From Dehalobacter sp. DCM (lineage in GTDB: Bacteria > Bacillota > Desulfitobacteriia > Desulfitobacteriales > Syntrophobotulaceae), in assembly GCF_024972775.1 (NCBI RefSeq), contig NZ_CP092282.1, forward strand, positions 3,997,525 through 4,061,524: a stretch of DNA of 64,000 nucleotides, in the 5' to 3' direction. A program made the translations under genes and the position numbers. Positions within the stretch are counted from its first letter, which is position 1; each line of letters starts with the position of its first letter. Positions 1-9,868 of the stretch are shown here, one piece after another. The notes under the pieces were generated by a model. It saw nothing but the letters and a program-made list of their open reading frames with translations. It did not search any database and was not told the origin of the DNA.

Positions 1-1803
1 GTCATCCGCAGGACCGGATTCAGATCCCTGTTGTCCCGGATTCGGTCCGGGCTGTCCGGCACCCGGTGCACCCTGCTGCTGATACATTTTTTCAACATAC
101 GGATAGAGAATCTTCGTCAACGCTTCGGATTTCGCTTTGATGTCCTGAACATTTTCACTGGCCGCCATATCTTTAAGTTCCTGCGCCGCTTTCTGAATCT
201 GTTCTCTTTCCGAGGGGTCGCCTTTGCCTTCAAAATCTTTCAGGGTCTTTTCTGCCTGGTAAGCAAGTGAATCGGCTTCATTTCTGGCATCGACCAGGTC
301 TTTAGCCTGTTTGTCTTTTTCGGCATTGGCTTCAGCATCTTGACGCATCTTTTCAATTTCATCTTTGCTTAAACCGGTTGAGGCTGTAATGGTCACTTTC
401 TGTTCATTGCCGGTGGCCATATCTTTCGCCGATACGTGAACAATACCATTGACGTCGATATCAAATTTCACTTCGATCTGAGGGATACCTCTCGGAGCAG
501 GCGGAATTCCGGAGAGCTGGAAGCGGCCCAAGGTCTTATTATAGGCAGCCATTTCGCGTTCACCCTGAAGGACATGGATGTCTACCGATGTTTGACTATC
601 TGCTGCTGTCGAGAAGATCTGAGATTTGGTGGTCGGAATCGTGGTATTGCGGTCAATGATCCGAGTGAATACGCCGCCCAGGGTTTCAATGCCCAAGGAA
701 AGCGGAGCAACGTCAACGAGAACGATATCTTTCATTTCGCCGGCCAGAACACCGCCCTGGATCGCGGCGCCCATGGCTACGACTTCGTCGGGGTTTACCC
801 CTTTGTGAGGTTCTTTGCCGCTGATACGACGGATTGCTTCCTGTACCGCCGGGATACGGGTCGAACCGCCGACCAGGATTACCTGATCGATGTCGTTAAA
901 GGTCAGCTTTGCATCCTCCATCGCCTGGCGGGTGGGTCCCATGGTCTTCTCAACCAGATCGGAAACCAGTTCCTCGAATTTGGCGCGGGTGACGTTCATA
1001 TCGAGATGGAGCGGTCCTTCCGCAGACATGGTGATAAACGGTAGGTTGATGTTGGTCTGGGTGACGCCGGATAACTCAATTTTTGCTTTTTCAGCCGCTT
1101 CTTTCAAACGCTGCAAGGCCATGCGGTCTTTAGCCAGATCGACTCCCTGGCTCTTTTTAAATTCCGAGACGATATGGTCCATTAACCGTTGGTCAAAGTC
1201 ATCGCCGCCCAGGAGGTTATTTCCGTTAGTCGCTTTCACTTCGACCATCCCCTGGCTCAGTTCCAGGATCGAAACGTCAAATGTTCCGCCGCCCAGGTCA
1301 TAGACCAGGACTGTCTGATCATGCTCTTTATCCAATCCATAGGCCAGCGCGGCCGCAGTCGGTTCGTTGATGATTCGAAGAACTTCGAGACCGGCAATGG
1401 TACCCGCATCTTTTGTAGCCTGCCGCTGGGCATCCGTAAAATAAGCCGGGACGGTGATAACCGCCTGCGTAACGGAAGAACCTAAATAGGCTTCAGCATC
1501 TGATTTTAATTTTTGCAGGATCATCGCCGAGACTTCCTGTGGTGTATACGCTTTATCCAAAAGAGTCACTTTATAGTCCGACCCCATATGTCTCTTAATT
1601 GAACTGACGGTATTGTCGGGATTGGAGACAGCCTGGCGTTTCGCTACTTGACCGACTAATTTTTCTCCGGTTTTTGAAAATCCGACGACGGACGGTGTAA
1701 TGCGCGCGCCTTCAGGATTTGGAATAACTACTGGTTCGCCGCCCTCGAGAACAGCTACGCATGAATTAGTGGTTCCTAAGTCGATACCGATTACTTTTCC
1801 CAT
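1..1803 (-). CDS. dnaK: Chaperone protein DnaK (Hsp70), C-terminus beyond the window
   Basis: ATP-dependent Hsp70 chaperone that binds exposed hydrophobic segments and works with DnaJ and GrpE in the cytoplasm. Reading the minus strand from the ATG at 1803 gives the classic start [14 protein letters not shown], then the phosphate-binding segments ([10 protein letters not shown]) and the substrate-binding domain. The frame stays open for 601 codons to base 1, ending in a Gly/Pro/Gln-rich tail, so only the last residues and the stop are missing. A strong AAGGAGG lies about 8 bases before the start. It is the third gene of hrcA-grpE-dnaK and should be induced from the CIRCE-controlled promoter near 3.6 kb. 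No internal disruption is seen. Confidence 0.98.
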   Translation of the reverse strand, partial: MGKVIGIDLGTTNSCVAVLEGGEPVVIPNPEGARITPSVVGFSKTGEKLVGQVAKRQAVSNPDNTVSSIKRHMGSDYKVTLLDKAYTPQEVSAMILQKLKSDAEAYLGSSVTQAVITVPAYFTDAQRQATKDAGTIAGLEVLRIINEPTAAALAYGLDKEHDQTVLVYDLGGGTFDVSILELSQGMVEVKATNGNNLLGGDDFDQRLMDHIVSEFKKSQGVDLAKDRMALQRLKEAAEKAKIELSGVTQTNINLPFITMSAEGPLHLDMNVTRAKFEELVSDLVEKTMGPTRQAMEDAKLTFNDIDQVILVGGSTRIPAVQEAIRRISGKEPHKGVNPDEVVAMGAAIQGGVLAGEMKDIVLVDVAPLSLGIETLGGVFTRIIDRNTTIPTTKSQIFSTAADSQTSVDIHVLQGEREMAAYNKTLGRFQLSGIPPAPRGIPQIEVKFDIDVNGIVHVSAKDMATGNEQKVTITASTGLSKDEIEKMRQDAEANAEKDKQAKDLVDARNEADSLAYQAEKTLKDFEGKGDPSEREQIQKAAQELKDMAASENVQDIKAKSEALTKILYPYVEKMYQQQGAPGAGQPGPNPGQQGSESGPADD

Positions 1804-1885
1804 GATATATTTCCTCCTTAACACGTTAACATTCGTTTTATTTCCTGGTTTGTGTAAAACTCTTGTTCAGAAGTTATTGTATCCT

Positions 1886-2467
1886 TTAACCGGATACCTT
1901 CACTCTGCTGGGCCGGATGACCTTCTCCTTGAGGTAATATCCCCTTTGGAGCTCTTCGAGAATCATGTTTTCAGGCTGGTCCGAATCTTCCCGAAGCAGT
2001 GCTTCATGAAGGTAAGGATCAAATTCCTTGCCTACGGACGGGATGGCTTTCAGTCCTTCATCCTCCAGAACTTTCAGGAACATCCTTTCAATCATTTCCA
2101 CACCCTGGGACAGGGCTTCAAAATCACTGTTTTTTCTGCTCGAGACAATCGCTCGCTCAAAATTATCCAGTACCGGAAGTAACGCTAAAATCAAGCGTTC
2201 CGACGCATACTTGGCTGTTTCTTCCTTTTCCTTCTGCGTCCGTTTGCGGAAATTGTCAAATTCCGCCATCAGTCTCTGCAGCTGGGAATAATAATCCTCC
2301 GCTTTGGCCTTCTGCTCCTCTATTTCTTCCCGCAGATGCTGCAGATGATCCGCCGGATCCTCCGCCGGGCATTCGGTACATGGTTGATCCATTTCGTTGA
2401 CGTTATTCTCTTTTTGTGTGCTAACAGCCTCTTTTTTTTCTTTACCCACGCTGTCGCCTCCCTTCAT
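1886..2467 (-). CDS. grpE: Nucleotide exchange factor GrpE
   Basis: GrpE releases ADP from DnaK and so resets the chaperone cycle. The 193-residue product has a charged, low-complexity N-terminus (about 1-40), a long coiled-coil helix (about 40-95, with the FDNFRKRTQKE signature) and the C-terminal beta domain with the conserved GxxFDPxxHEA segment near residue 150 (here GKEFDPYLHEA). Length is normal for the family. It starts two bases after the hrcA stop and 82 bases before dnaK, so the three genes are co-transcribed. Confidence 0.97.
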   Translation of the reverse strand: MKGGDSVGKEKKEAVSTQKENNVNEMDQPCTECPAEDPADHLQHLREEIEEQKAKAEDYYSQLQRLMAEFDNFRKRTQKEKEETAKYASERLILALLPVLDNFERAIVSSRKNSDFEALSQGVEMIERMFLKVLEDEGLKAIPSVGKEFDPYLHEALLREDSDQPENMILEELQRGYYLKEKVIRPSRVKVSG

Positions 2468-2469
2468 TG

Positions 2470-3519
2470 TTATCTCCGGGGCTTTCGGTGTCTTTCAGTC
2501 AGAAGCTCCGTCAAACTTTTCGTCATATAATCGACGATAGTAATCGCTTTGCCGTAATCCATACGCGTTGGCCCAAGAACCCCGACGGAACCAATCTGTT
2601 TCCCATTAATCTGGTACGTTGCGGAAATGACGCTGCAATTTTTGAAAACCTGATCAGCGTTTTCAGCTCCAATCATCACATTAACACCTTGATGATCCGG
2701 CTTAATCAGTTCCTTCAATTTATTATTCTCATTAAATACGGCAAATAGGTTTCTTACTTTATCGATATCCCTGAATTCGGGCTGATCAAGCATATTCAAA
2801 GTTCCACCGAGATAAATGCGTTCTTCACCCGCACCCTCATTATCGTCAAACATCCTTTCCAGAATTCCCATCATACCATCGATGATTCGGCGTTTACGTG
2901 ACAATTCACCGTAAATTTCTTCGATAAGGCCCTTTTTCATGTCCTGAACACGCGTCCCGCTCATCTTCTGGTTAAAGATGTTGGCCAAAAGTTGTAGTTC
3001 CTCGGGCGTAGTATCCGTCCCGATATCCACAATATTGTTTTCCACTGTTCCATTTTCTTTGACGGTAACCATAATGGCCTTGCCCTGCTCGTAAGGTAGA
3101 AAATACATGTTCTTCAGAACACTGCTCCTGCTTTTCGGGCCAAGCACGATGCTGGTTAAATTGGTAATCTGAGAAATCAGTTTCCCTGTATAGGTGATCA
3201 CTTCCTGAACTTCACTCAGACGGCTTGTCATTTCCTGATTAATCGATTTTTGCTCTTCCTTATTGAGGATGAGCGGATCCATTAGGTAATCGACGTAATA
3301 GCGATACCCGGAGTCGGATGGCACCCTTCCCGCAGAGGTGTGTGGCTGCTCGATTAGCCCCATCTCTTCCAGATCGGCCATTTCATTGCGAATTGTTGCC
3401 GGGGAAACCCCTAATTCAAACTTTTTGGAAATGGTTCTGGAACCAACCGGTTCCGCGGTGGCAATATAGTCTTGCACGATCGCTTTTAATATTTTGTGTT
3501 TGCGTTCATCCATTTCCAT
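2470..3519 (-). CDS. hrcA: Heat-inducible transcription repressor HrcA
   Basis: HrcA represses class I heat-shock genes by binding CIRCE and is kept active by GroEL. The 349-residue product has an N-terminal winged helix-turn-helix (about 1-75, including SKKFELGVSPATIRNEMADL) and the GAF-like and inserted domains typical of HrcA. The ATG at 3519 is preceded by GGGGGTGG at good spacing. It is the first gene of the dnaK operon, and a perfect CIRCE lies 26 bases upstream of its start, so it should be autoregulated. Confidence 0.97.
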   Translation of the reverse strand: MEMDERKHKILKAIVQDYIATAEPVGSRTISKKFELGVSPATIRNEMADLEEMGLIEQPHTSAGRVPSDSGYRYYVDYLMDPLILNKEEQKSINQEMTSRLSEVQEVITYTGKLISQITNLTSIVLGPKSRSSVLKNMYFLPYEQGKAIMVTVKENGTVENNIVDIGTDTTPEELQLLANIFNQKMSGTRVQDMKKGLIEEIYGELSRKRRIIDGMMGILERMFDDNEGAGEERIYLGGTLNMLDQPEFRDIDKVRNLFAVFNENNKLKELIKPDHQGVNVMIGAENADQVFKNCSVISATYQINGKQIGSVGVLGPTRMDYGKAITIVDYMTKSLTELLTERHRKPRR

Positions 3520-3544
3520 TGGTGTGCCACCCCCGTCTTGTTTG

Positions 3545-3571
3545 TTAGCACTCTATCGAGGTGAGTGCTAA
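3545..3571 (-). promoter_or_regulatory. CIRCE operator
   Basis: Exact match to the CIRCE consensus: TTAGCACTC, nine bases, GAGTGCTAA. It lies between the hrcA promoter and hrcA and is the expected HrcA-binding operator controlling hrcA-grpE-dnaK. Confidence 0.97.
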
Positions 3572-3583
3572 TCATCTGAACAT

Positions 3584-3612
3584 AATTTAGCATGACGGTA
3601 AAATATTGTCAA
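3584..3612 (-). promoter_or_regulatory. Sigma-A type promoter of the hrcA-grpE-dnaK operon
   Basis: On the minus strand a perfect -35 TTGACA (3612-3607) is followed after 17 bases by TAAATT (3589-3584). The CIRCE lies immediately downstream, overlapping the expected start of transcription, which is the usual arrangement. Confidence 0.75.
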
Positions 3613-3714
3613 GAGGAATCCATGCTTTATATGAATGAATAATATTAAAAGTCGTTTAGAATACATCAATAATAAGATGTCCCATCCAAAATGCTCTCAT
3701 TCAATTCGGGCTGA

Positions 3715-4920
3715 TTAGCGAATAAAATCTACCAGAATGCCATTCAGCACAAAGAAATAAGCCGGGTCGATCATTAATCTGCCGTCGTTTATTAATAGAA
3801 TTTTCTTATTCAGATAGTCTTGAAGTTTTTGACCATATACGTCGTTAACTTCCGCCCCAAACTTATCAGCAAATCCGCGGAGATCAATGCCCGCTGTTGT
3901 TCGCAGGCCCAGCATCATATATTCTGAAATACGCTGATCTTTGGTCAGAATTTCCGTCGCTGAATCATCCCACGGACGATTTCCAGCAGAGAGATGTTTT
4001 CTATAGTCAGTAATGTCCTCCATATTCTTACTGCGGACATCATTGACACACGATACAGCCCCGGGGCCGAGTCCAGTATAATCCTCGCTTCGCCAATACG
4101 TCAAATTGTGGCGACACTCAAAACCCGGCTTTGCAAAATTTGAGACTTCATAATGGATATACCCGTTGCTCTGAAGATAGCCGACCGCCCATTGATACAT
4201 ATCAGCGTCACTATCGTCGTCCGGAATGGTAATTTTGCCGGATGTATAATCATGATCCAAAGGGGTCCCTTCCTCGACGGTGAGCGCGTAGAGCGAAAGA
4301 TGCTCTGGATTAAGGGCGACAGCCTGCTTTAGGCTATCCTGCCAGTTACGCATCCGCTGGCCGGGAAGGCCAAACATCAGATCCATGTTCAAATTATCAA
4401 ATCCCGCTTTTCGGATCAGTTCAACACTGTTATATATATCCTTAACAGAGTGTATCCTACCAATGGTTTTAAGGATGTGATCATCAAAACTTTGCACCCC
4501 GACAGAAATGCGGTTGATGTCATAACCGCGCAATACAGAGAGCTTCTCCGGATCAATGGTACCGGGATTACTCTCTATGGTCTTTTCAGTGTCTTTGTCT
4601 GGGGCATAGCCATTTTCTTGCGAGCACGAACTCGAAAAACGATAACCCGTGTGCAGAAGGTTAAGGAGGCGTTCCAGATCGTGTATAGCCAGCGCAGTTG
4701 GTGTTCCTCCCCCGATAAAAAGAGAAGAAACCCCTTGCGCAGGGGCTTCATTTTCGCATAAAGCAATTTCCCGTTCCAGTCCATCCAGGTAGGAAGAGAT
4801 GATTCCCGATCCGCTGTTTGCTCCTTGCAATTCCATTTTATTAAGAGGCACCGAAAAAAAAGCGCAGTAATCACATTTATTTATACAGAATGGGACATGA
4901 ACATATAGAGAAGTTCTCAT
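3715..4920 (-). CDS. hemW: Radical SAM heme chaperone HemW (formerly called HemN-like)
   Basis: HemW is a radical-SAM-fold protein that binds heme and delivers it to target proteins; it is often mislabelled coproporphyrinogen III oxidase. The 401-residue product begins HVPFCINKCDYCAF, giving the CxxxCxxC [4Fe-4S] motif within the first 25 residues, followed by the GGGTPT segment and the HemW C-terminal domain. It sits directly downstream of lepA (33-base gap), the usual lepA-hemW-hrcA-grpE-dnaK order of Firmicutes. The lack of the N-terminal extension of true HemN favours HemW. Confidence 0.92.
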   Translation of the reverse strand: MRTSLYVHVPFCINKCDYCAFFSVPLNKMELQGANSGSGIISSYLDGLEREIALCENEAPAQGVSSLFIGGGTPTALAIHDLERLLNLLHTGYRFSSSCSQENGYAPDKDTEKTIESNPGTIDPEKLSVLRGYDINRISVGVQSFDDHILKTIGRIHSVKDIYNSVELIRKAGFDNLNMDLMFGLPGQRMRNWQDSLKQAVALNPEHLSLYALTVEEGTPLDHDYTSGKITIPDDDSDADMYQWAVGYLQSNGYIHYEVSNFAKPGFECRHNLTYWRSEDYTGLGPGAVSCVNDVRSKNMEDITDYRKHLSAGNRPWDDSATEILTKDQRISEYMMLGLRTTAGIDLRGFADKFGAEVNDVYGQKLQDYLNKKILLINDGRLMIDPAYFFVLNGILVDFIR

Positions 4921-4953
4921 TTATCGTCACCCGATATAATTAATCAAAAAACC

Positions 4954-6759
4954 TTAATCATCCATCTTAAGAACGGCCATAAACGCATCCTGAGGAATCT
5001 CCACATTGCCAACCTGTTTCATCCGTTTTTTGCCTTCTTTTTGCTTTTCCAGAAGTTTTCGTTTACGGGAAATATCTCCGCCATAGCATTTTGCCAGAAC
5101 ATCTTTGCGCATAGCACGAATGTTTTCTCTGGCAATGACTTTAGCGCCAATCACAGCCTGGACAGGAATTTCAAACATTTGCCTCGGGATTAGTCCCCGC
5201 AGTTTTTCCACCAGTTTGCGGCCGCGGGTGTAGGCTTTATCCCGATGCACGATGAAGGAGAGAGCATCGACGATTTCTCCGTTCAACATAATATCCAGCT
5301 TAACAAGGTTTGCTTCCTTATAGTCAATCAGTTCGTAGTCTAACGAAGCATACCCTTTCGTCCGGGATTTAAGCTGATCAAAATAGTCGTAAACAATCTC
5401 GCTCAAGGGCAGTTCATAATAAAGGCTGACTCTGGAAGCCGTGATATAGTCCATATTGAGGAATGTACCCCTTTTTTCCTGATTAAGCTCCATGATCGTA
5501 CCAACATATTCCGAAGGGACCATAATCGTCGCCTTGACCATCGGTTCCTCGATGGATACAATTTTCCCCTCCGGCGGAAGCAATGCGGGATTGTCAATCA
5601 TGATCTGTTCCTGAGCTGTTGTATTCACCTTATAGACAACACTGGGTGCAGTCGTAATAATACTTAAGCCAAATTCCCTTTCCAGCCTCTCCTGGATGAT
5701 TTCCATATGGAGCAAACCCAGGAAGCCGCAACGGAAACCAAAGCCCAGCGCGGCGGATGTTTCATTTTCATACATCAGGCTCGCGTCGTTGAGCTGAAGC
5801 TTTTCCAACGCATCTTTAAGCCGGTCATAATCCGAGGTTTCCACCGGATAGAGACCACAGAATACCATGGATACCGCTTTACGGTACCCCGGAAGCGGTT
5901 CGGCTGCGGGGTGGTCATTATCTGTGACGGTATCGCCAACACGGGTATCTCCAACGTTTTTAATGCTGCCGGCAATATAACCGACCTGGCCGGCCCGGAG
6001 TTCATCGACGATAGTCATTCCCGGTGTAAATACACCGACTTCGGTGATCTCAAACGTTTTGCCGGTGGACATCATTTTAATATTAGTCCCTTTGCTTACA
6101 ATGCCGTCAAACAAACGGATATACGGAATAGCCCCTTTATAGGAATCAAATTTCGAATCAAAAATAAGCGCCTTCATGGGCTTCTCGTCATCCCCCTGGG
6201 GCGGTGGGATCCGGTTGACAATTGCCTCCAGGATCTCTTCCACGCCGATGCCGCTTTTTGCCGATGCCAGAATGGCGTCGCTGGCGTCTAACCCAATAAC
6301 ATCCTCGATTTCCTGCTTCACTCTCTCGGGCTCAGCACTGGGCAGATCGATTTTATTGATGACCGGAATGATTTCCAAGTCATTTTCTAAAGCCAGGTAC
6401 ACATTGGCCAAGGTTTGTGCTTCGATTCCTTGGGCAGCATCCACCACAAGCAGAGCGCCTTCACACGCTGCCAAGCTGCGGGATACCTCATAGGAAAAGT
6501 CAACATGCCCGGGAGTATCAATCAGATTGAGTTCATAGACCTCACCATCTTTAGCTTTGTAACGCAAGCGGACGGCCTGCAGTTTGATGGTAATTCCGCG
6601 TTCGCGTTCCAGATCCATCGAATCCAGAACCTGTTCTTTCAGCTCCCGGGTCGACAAGGTCCCGGTATATTCAATTAAACGATCAGCCAAGGTCGACTTG
6701 CCGTGGTCGATATGCGCGATTATAGAAAAATTGCGTATTCTGGATGAAGCTGTTGCCAT
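4954..6759 (-). CDS. lepA: Elongation factor 4 (LepA), ribosomal back-translocase GTPase
   Basis: EF-4/LepA is an EF-G-like GTPase that acts on the ribosome. The product has the G1 motif AHIDHGKST near residue 15, G3 DTPGH, G4 NKID, EF-G-like domains, and the LepA-specific C-terminal domain ending [19 protein letters not shown] start it at the ATG at 6759 ([18 protein letters not shown]), about 601 residues, the family's normal length. The frame stays open 33 codons further upstream, but that stretch runs into a REP-like repeat and lacks homology, while GGGGGAG precedes 6759. Confidence 0.97.
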   Translation of the reverse strand: MATASSRIRNFSIIAHIDHGKSTLADRLIEYTGTLSTRELKEQVLDSMDLERERGITIKLQAVRLRYKAKDGEVYELNLIDTPGHVDFSYEVSRSLAACEGALLVVDAAQGIEAQTLANVYLALENDLEIIPVINKIDLPSAEPERVKQEIEDVIGLDASDAILASAKSGIGVEEILEAIVNRIPPPQGDDEKPMKALIFDSKFDSYKGAIPYIRLFDGIVSKGTNIKMMSTGKTFEITEVGVFTPGMTIVDELRAGQVGYIAGSIKNVGDTRVGDTVTDNDHPAAEPLPGYRKAVSMVFCGLYPVETSDYDRLKDALEKLQLNDASLMYENETSAALGFGFRCGFLGLLHMEIIQERLEREFGLSIITTAPSVVYKVNTTAQEQIMIDNPALLPPEGKIVSIEEPMVKATIMVPSEYVGTIMELNQEKRGTFLNMDYITASRVSLYYELPLSEIVYDYFDQLKSRTKGYASLDYELIDYKEANLVKLDIMLNGEIVDALSFIVHRDKAYTRGRKLVEKLRGLIPRQMFEIPVQAVIGAKVIARENIRAMRKDVLAKCYGGDISRKRKLLEKQKEGKKRMKQVGNVEIPQDAFMAVLKMDD

Positions 6760-6831
6760 CGGATATTCTCTCCCCCAAATAATGAGTACCAGCAAATAAT
6801 TATAACAAATTACCATAGATGAACGCAAGGC

Positions 6832-6882
6832 AGGGGACAAAAGGGACGCAGGGGACAAAAGGGACGTAGGCTTTTGTCCCCT
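6832..6882 (+). repeat. REP-like palindromic repeat, left copy
   Basis: Contains GGGGACAAAAGGGACGCA followed by GGGGACAAAAGGGACGTAGG and then CTTTTGTCCCC, so the unit can fold on itself (GGGGACAAAAG with CTTTTGTCCCC). The second part (6851-6881) is the near-perfect reverse complement of 7949-7979 on the other side of the transposase gene. Such paired palindromes are the typical substrates of REP-associated tyrosine transposases. Confidence 0.8.
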
Positions 6883-6932
6883 GCTATGTCCGCCTGGAGT
6901 CCATTCCAGTACCGTGTGTTAAACATAGCATG

Positions 6933-6960
6933 AAAAAAGGCAACCGAGACGCGGTTACCT
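6933..6960 (-). terminator. Intrinsic terminator downstream of the RAYT gene
   Basis: Minus strand: GGTAACCG, five-base loop, CGGTTGCC (8-bp stem with one G-U pair), followed by six T. It lies about 90 bases past the transposase stop. Confidence 0.8.
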
Positions 6961-7047
6961 AACAAATTCGAACCATATTTTTGTCTAACTTTTTGGGGTC
7001 ATTCTTTTTTCCTATCTGTCTGCGTTTCTTAATCGAATTCTGTTTAT

Positions 7048-7854
7048 CTAGTTACCGACTATACTATGTAGTTTTTTTTCATACCGATGCGCGTCTGTTT
7101 GCCTAACCGCCTTTTCGATGATTTTTTTACCGATTCCCAAAACTCTCCCTAACTGGCGGATACTTACTTGCGTGTCATTATATATTTCATTTATTTGCGT
7201 ATTTCTTTCTTCTTTAGTCAATAACTTTGTTGAATCCATGATCGAATACTTTTCTCTAATTATTTTTCTGATTTCATCGTCTGAAAAGCGCGACGAGAAA
7301 TCGTAGTCAAGATATCTATCATCTTGGCGTTGGTTCATATATGCCGTATAATCTTTGGGCGTTAGAAAGTAATCCATAATCAATTTTGAAGCAATGGCAT
7401 AATTCGTGTTACTGAATGCCGTTAAATAATCCTGATAACTGCTCCATTTATATTCACCTGCATGACTAACAATTCCAGCTTTAACCGGATTTTGGATGAT
7501 ATACCGTGCGACACTTAAAAGATAACTCTCCGATTCAACAATTTCACTGCAGTACCTGTTATAAAACAGGTGACCCCTTCTGTCGTACTTTTCGTTATGC
7601 CAAATAGCATAACCTGAGGCCAACCGTTGGATACTTTTCCCTACATCTTCATTTTCTTTTATTAATAAATGGACATGGTTATCCATCAGGCAGTAAACAA
7701 GGATTTCAAAATTATCTTTATCCTTTGCCCGCCAAAGCTGTTCAAGGAATTTTTGGCGATCTTGATCGTCTAAAAAAATATCGCGGTCATCGATACCTTT
7801 TAGAACGACATGATATATTCCCGTACTGCTTCTTTCTCTGGCTTGTCGCGGCAT
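7048..7854 (-). CDS. REP-associated tyrosine transposase (RAYT, Y1_Tnp family)
   Basis: Single-strand DNA transposase of the HUH Y1 superfamily, related to IS200/IS605 TnpA but usually single-copy and linked to REP/REPIN palindromes that it is thought to mobilise. The N-terminal half carries the family pattern MPRQARERSSTGIYHVVLKG, the metal-binding HUH motif in DNHVHLLI near residue 60, and YIIQNPVKAG near 125, which holds the probable catalytic tyrosine region. The C-terminal part (about 170-268) is helical and may bind DNA. No TnpB or IS ends are present. Instead it is bracketed by inverted copies of the GGGGACAAAAGGGACGTAGG palindrome, supporting a RAYT rather than an IS. The 268-residue frame looks intact. 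Confidence 0.9.
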   Translation of the reverse strand: MPRQARERSSTGIYHVVLKGIDDRDIFLDDQDRQKFLEQLWRAKDKDNFEILVYCLMDNHVHLLIKENEDVGKSIQRLASGYAIWHNEKYDRRGHLFYNRYCSEIVESESYLLSVARYIIQNPVKAGIVSHAGEYKWSSYQDYLTAFSNTNYAIASKLIMDYFLTPKDYTAYMNQRQDDRYLDYDFSSRFSDDEIRKIIREKYSIMDSTKLLTKEERNTQINEIYNDTQVSIRQLGRVLGIGKKIIEKAVRQTDAHRYEKKLHSIVGN

Positions 7855-7948
7855 ATTAATGGCACCCCCAGATATCTTACCATTAATTTACATATATCAG
7901 CAATATTTTTTTATGATCAATTGATTTCTTTATAGCAGAATCAGAAAA

Positions 7949-7990
7949 GGAGACAAAAGCCTACGTCCCTTTTGTCCCCCTTTGTCCCCT
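7949..7990 (-). repeat. REP-like palindromic repeat, right copy (inverted)
   Basis: GGAGACAAAAGCCTACGTCC continuing into CTTTTGTCCCCC and a further TTTGTCCCC. It is the reverse complement of the 6851-6881 copy with one change. It abuts the dctM stop codon (7990-7992), so it may also form a hairpin at the end of that mRNA. Confidence 0.8.
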
Positions 7991-9297
7991 TACATGAGCA
8001 GCTGTGGCAGAAAAGTGGCGATACTTGGAAAAGCTAGCAGTATGATTAAGCACACGGCAATGGCAAATAGAAACGGCCATATTCCTTTAAAGATGGTTTC
8101 CAACGGTACGTCGGTAACGATCCCTTTAATAACATACACATTCATACCAACCGGAGGGGTTATCACCCCCATAGCGACGACCAAAACGACTACAACACCG
8201 AACCAGATAGGATCGTATCCCAAAGTCCCAACCACCACCGGAAAAAAGATCGGTATTGTCAGCATGACCAAGGCCAGGGCATCAATAAAGCAGCCGAGTA
8301 TCAAATAGATAATAAGGATCATACCCATAACAATAAAGGGTGGCATTGCCATACCGCCAACCCAATTGGCCAGCTCAAATGGCACCCTGCTAATTGCCAT
8401 AAAGCGTCCAAAGATGATTGCTCCGGCGATAACCAGCATAATCATCGCGGTTGTCCGTGTCGTATCCATCAGCGATTTCTTAAAGTTTTCCCAGCTGATC
8501 CTTCTTTCTAACAAGCTGATGAGAAGTACCCCGCCTGCACCAACCGCACCGGCCTCCGTCGGTGTGAACCATCCCGCAAAAAGGCCGCCGACAGAAAGGA
8601 GAAAAATAGCCAGAGCTTCTGCCAATCCGCCTTTAAGCGCCCCTATTCTTTCTTTCCAACCCGATTTAGGACCCGCCGGCCCTAATCCGGGATTACGCTT
8701 CGTAATGACATAAATTACGCCCATATAAAGAAACATCAGCAAAATACCCGGTAGTATCCCTGCCATAAACAACGCGCCGACAGACTGTTCGGTTGACGTA
8801 CCATATAGGATAAAGATAACACTCGGCGGAATCATGACTCCCAAAACGCCCCCGGCGGCTATACTGGCCGTAGACAGCGATCGGTCATAATGATACTTAT
8901 CCATCTCCGGCATGGCGATGGCGGCCATTGTGGCGGCGGTCGCCGTATTGGAACCGCAAATCGCCCCAAAAATGGCGCAGGCTGCTTGGGTTGCTATTGC
9001 CAGACCACCAGGCAGATGCCCCATCAGCCTGTAGGCAAAAATATAAAGACTGGTGCCGATCCCCGAATAATAGGCTAGAAATCCCATCCAGACGAACATA
9101 GCGATTACACTTAATGAATAAGACGTAAAGGTATTATATATCTCCTTTGCTGCCATCCCAAATGCAGCCGGTACCGAAGTCAGCGCACCGAAGCCGACAA
9201 AACCGACAAGGGCCATCGCGAAGGCAATGGGCATGCGCAGAATCAACAATCCAAAGAAGGCGCCTATTCCGATTAATCCAATTAGAAATTCATTCAT
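7990..9297 (-). CDS. dctM: TRAP transporter large permease subunit (DctM/SiaM type)
   Basis: Membrane subunit that carries out sodium-coupled uptake of an organic acid. The 435-residue product is almost entirely hydrophobic with roughly 12 membrane segments, the conserved GSNTATAATMAAIAMPEM region near residue 115 and a GVITPPVGMNVYVIKG block near 375, both typical of DctM. The ATG (9297-9295) overlaps the dctQ stop by one base (TAATG), indicating translational coupling. The substrate cannot be told from sequence. Confidence 0.93.
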   Translation of the reverse strand: MNEFLIGLIGIGAFFGLLILRMPIAFAMALVGFVGFGALTSVPAAFGMAAKEIYNTFTSYSLSVIAMFVWMGFLAYYSGIGTSLYIFAYRLMGHLPGGLAIATQAACAIFGAICGSNTATAATMAAIAMPEMDKYHYDRSLSTASIAAGGVLGVMIPPSVIFILYGTSTEQSVGALFMAGILPGILLMFLYMGVIYVITKRNPGLGPAGPKSGWKERIGALKGGLAEALAIFLLSVGGLFAGWFTPTEAGAVGAGGVLLISLLERRISWENFKKSLMDTTRTTAMIMLVIAGAIIFGRFMAISRVPFELANWVGGMAMPPFIVMGMILIIYLILGCFIDALALVMLTIPIFFPVVVGTLGYDPIWFGVVVVLVVAMGVITPPVGMNVYVIKGIVTDVPLETIFKGIWPFLFAIAVCLIILLAFPSIATFLPQLLM

Positions 9298-9848
9298 TAC
9301 TTGCTCCCCTGCTGACTGATTGGCTGTTTTACTTGCTTACGCGCTTCTTTACTGACCTGTTCTCTGCCAACAACCTGGAGCAAAGATACTAAAAACTTAT
9401 ACAACAATACGATACATAGTCCAACCATGCCGGCTGCGACTAAATAGATGAAAGGATAGACGGGAATTTCAACAGATGGTGAAACTAGTCCTTTTATCTT
9501 CATAGCGTACGCAAATTTTCCAAGATACCAGGCGACAGCAGCCCAAAATACAATAGAAACGCCATTTATAACCATATTGATAGTGGATTGGACACGTTGC
9601 GGAAAGCGCCTGACAAAATAATCGACAGCAATATGACTATCCTGCAAGGCACAATACCCTAAGGCGAAACATATGCCTAAGGCTGTAAAAAAGCCGACCA
9701 GTTCATACGTGCCTAATATCGGGTGGTTAAAAACCACCCGCATGATAATATTTCCGACAATTAATAGCATAACGAACATAATACATAGTCCCGCTATTTT
9801 GTCTAAGAAAGCACTAGCGTTTGTTACAAGGCCAGTAAGTTTCTTCAC
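9297..9848 (-). CDS. dctQ: TRAP transporter small permease subunit (DctQ type)
   Basis: Four-helix membrane subunit that holds DctM together with the binding protein. About 183 residues with four hydrophobic segments and the family pattern GxxxxxxGYCALQDSHIAVDYF in the middle. I choose the GTG at 9848 because AGGGAGGT lies eight bases before it; an in-frame upstream start at 9872 overlaps the dctP stop and has no ribosome site. Confidence 0.9.
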   Translation of the reverse strand: MKKLTGLVTNASAFLDKIAGLCIMFVMLLIVGNIIMRVVFNHPILGTYELVGFFTALGICFALGYCALQDSHIAVDYFVRRFPQRVQSTINMVINGVSIVFWAAVAWYLGKFAYAMKIKGLVSPSVEIPVYPFIYLVAAGMVGLCIVLLYKFLVSLLQVVGREQVSKEARKQVKQPISQQGSK

Positions 9849-9868
9849 CGAAATTACCTCCCTGAGCA

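Noticed and set aside
436-1485. Plus-strand frames opposite dnaK
   Set aside because: They are antisense shadows of the dnaK coding sequence with no independent ribosome sites or similarity.
6760-6858. Longer N-terminus for LepA
   Set aside because: The extra 33 codons run into the REP-like repeat and have no family similarity; the normal start has a ribosome site.
7048-7854. IS200/IS605 insertion sequence
   Set aside because: No tnpB and no typical ends; the motif pattern and flanking palindromes fit a RAYT.
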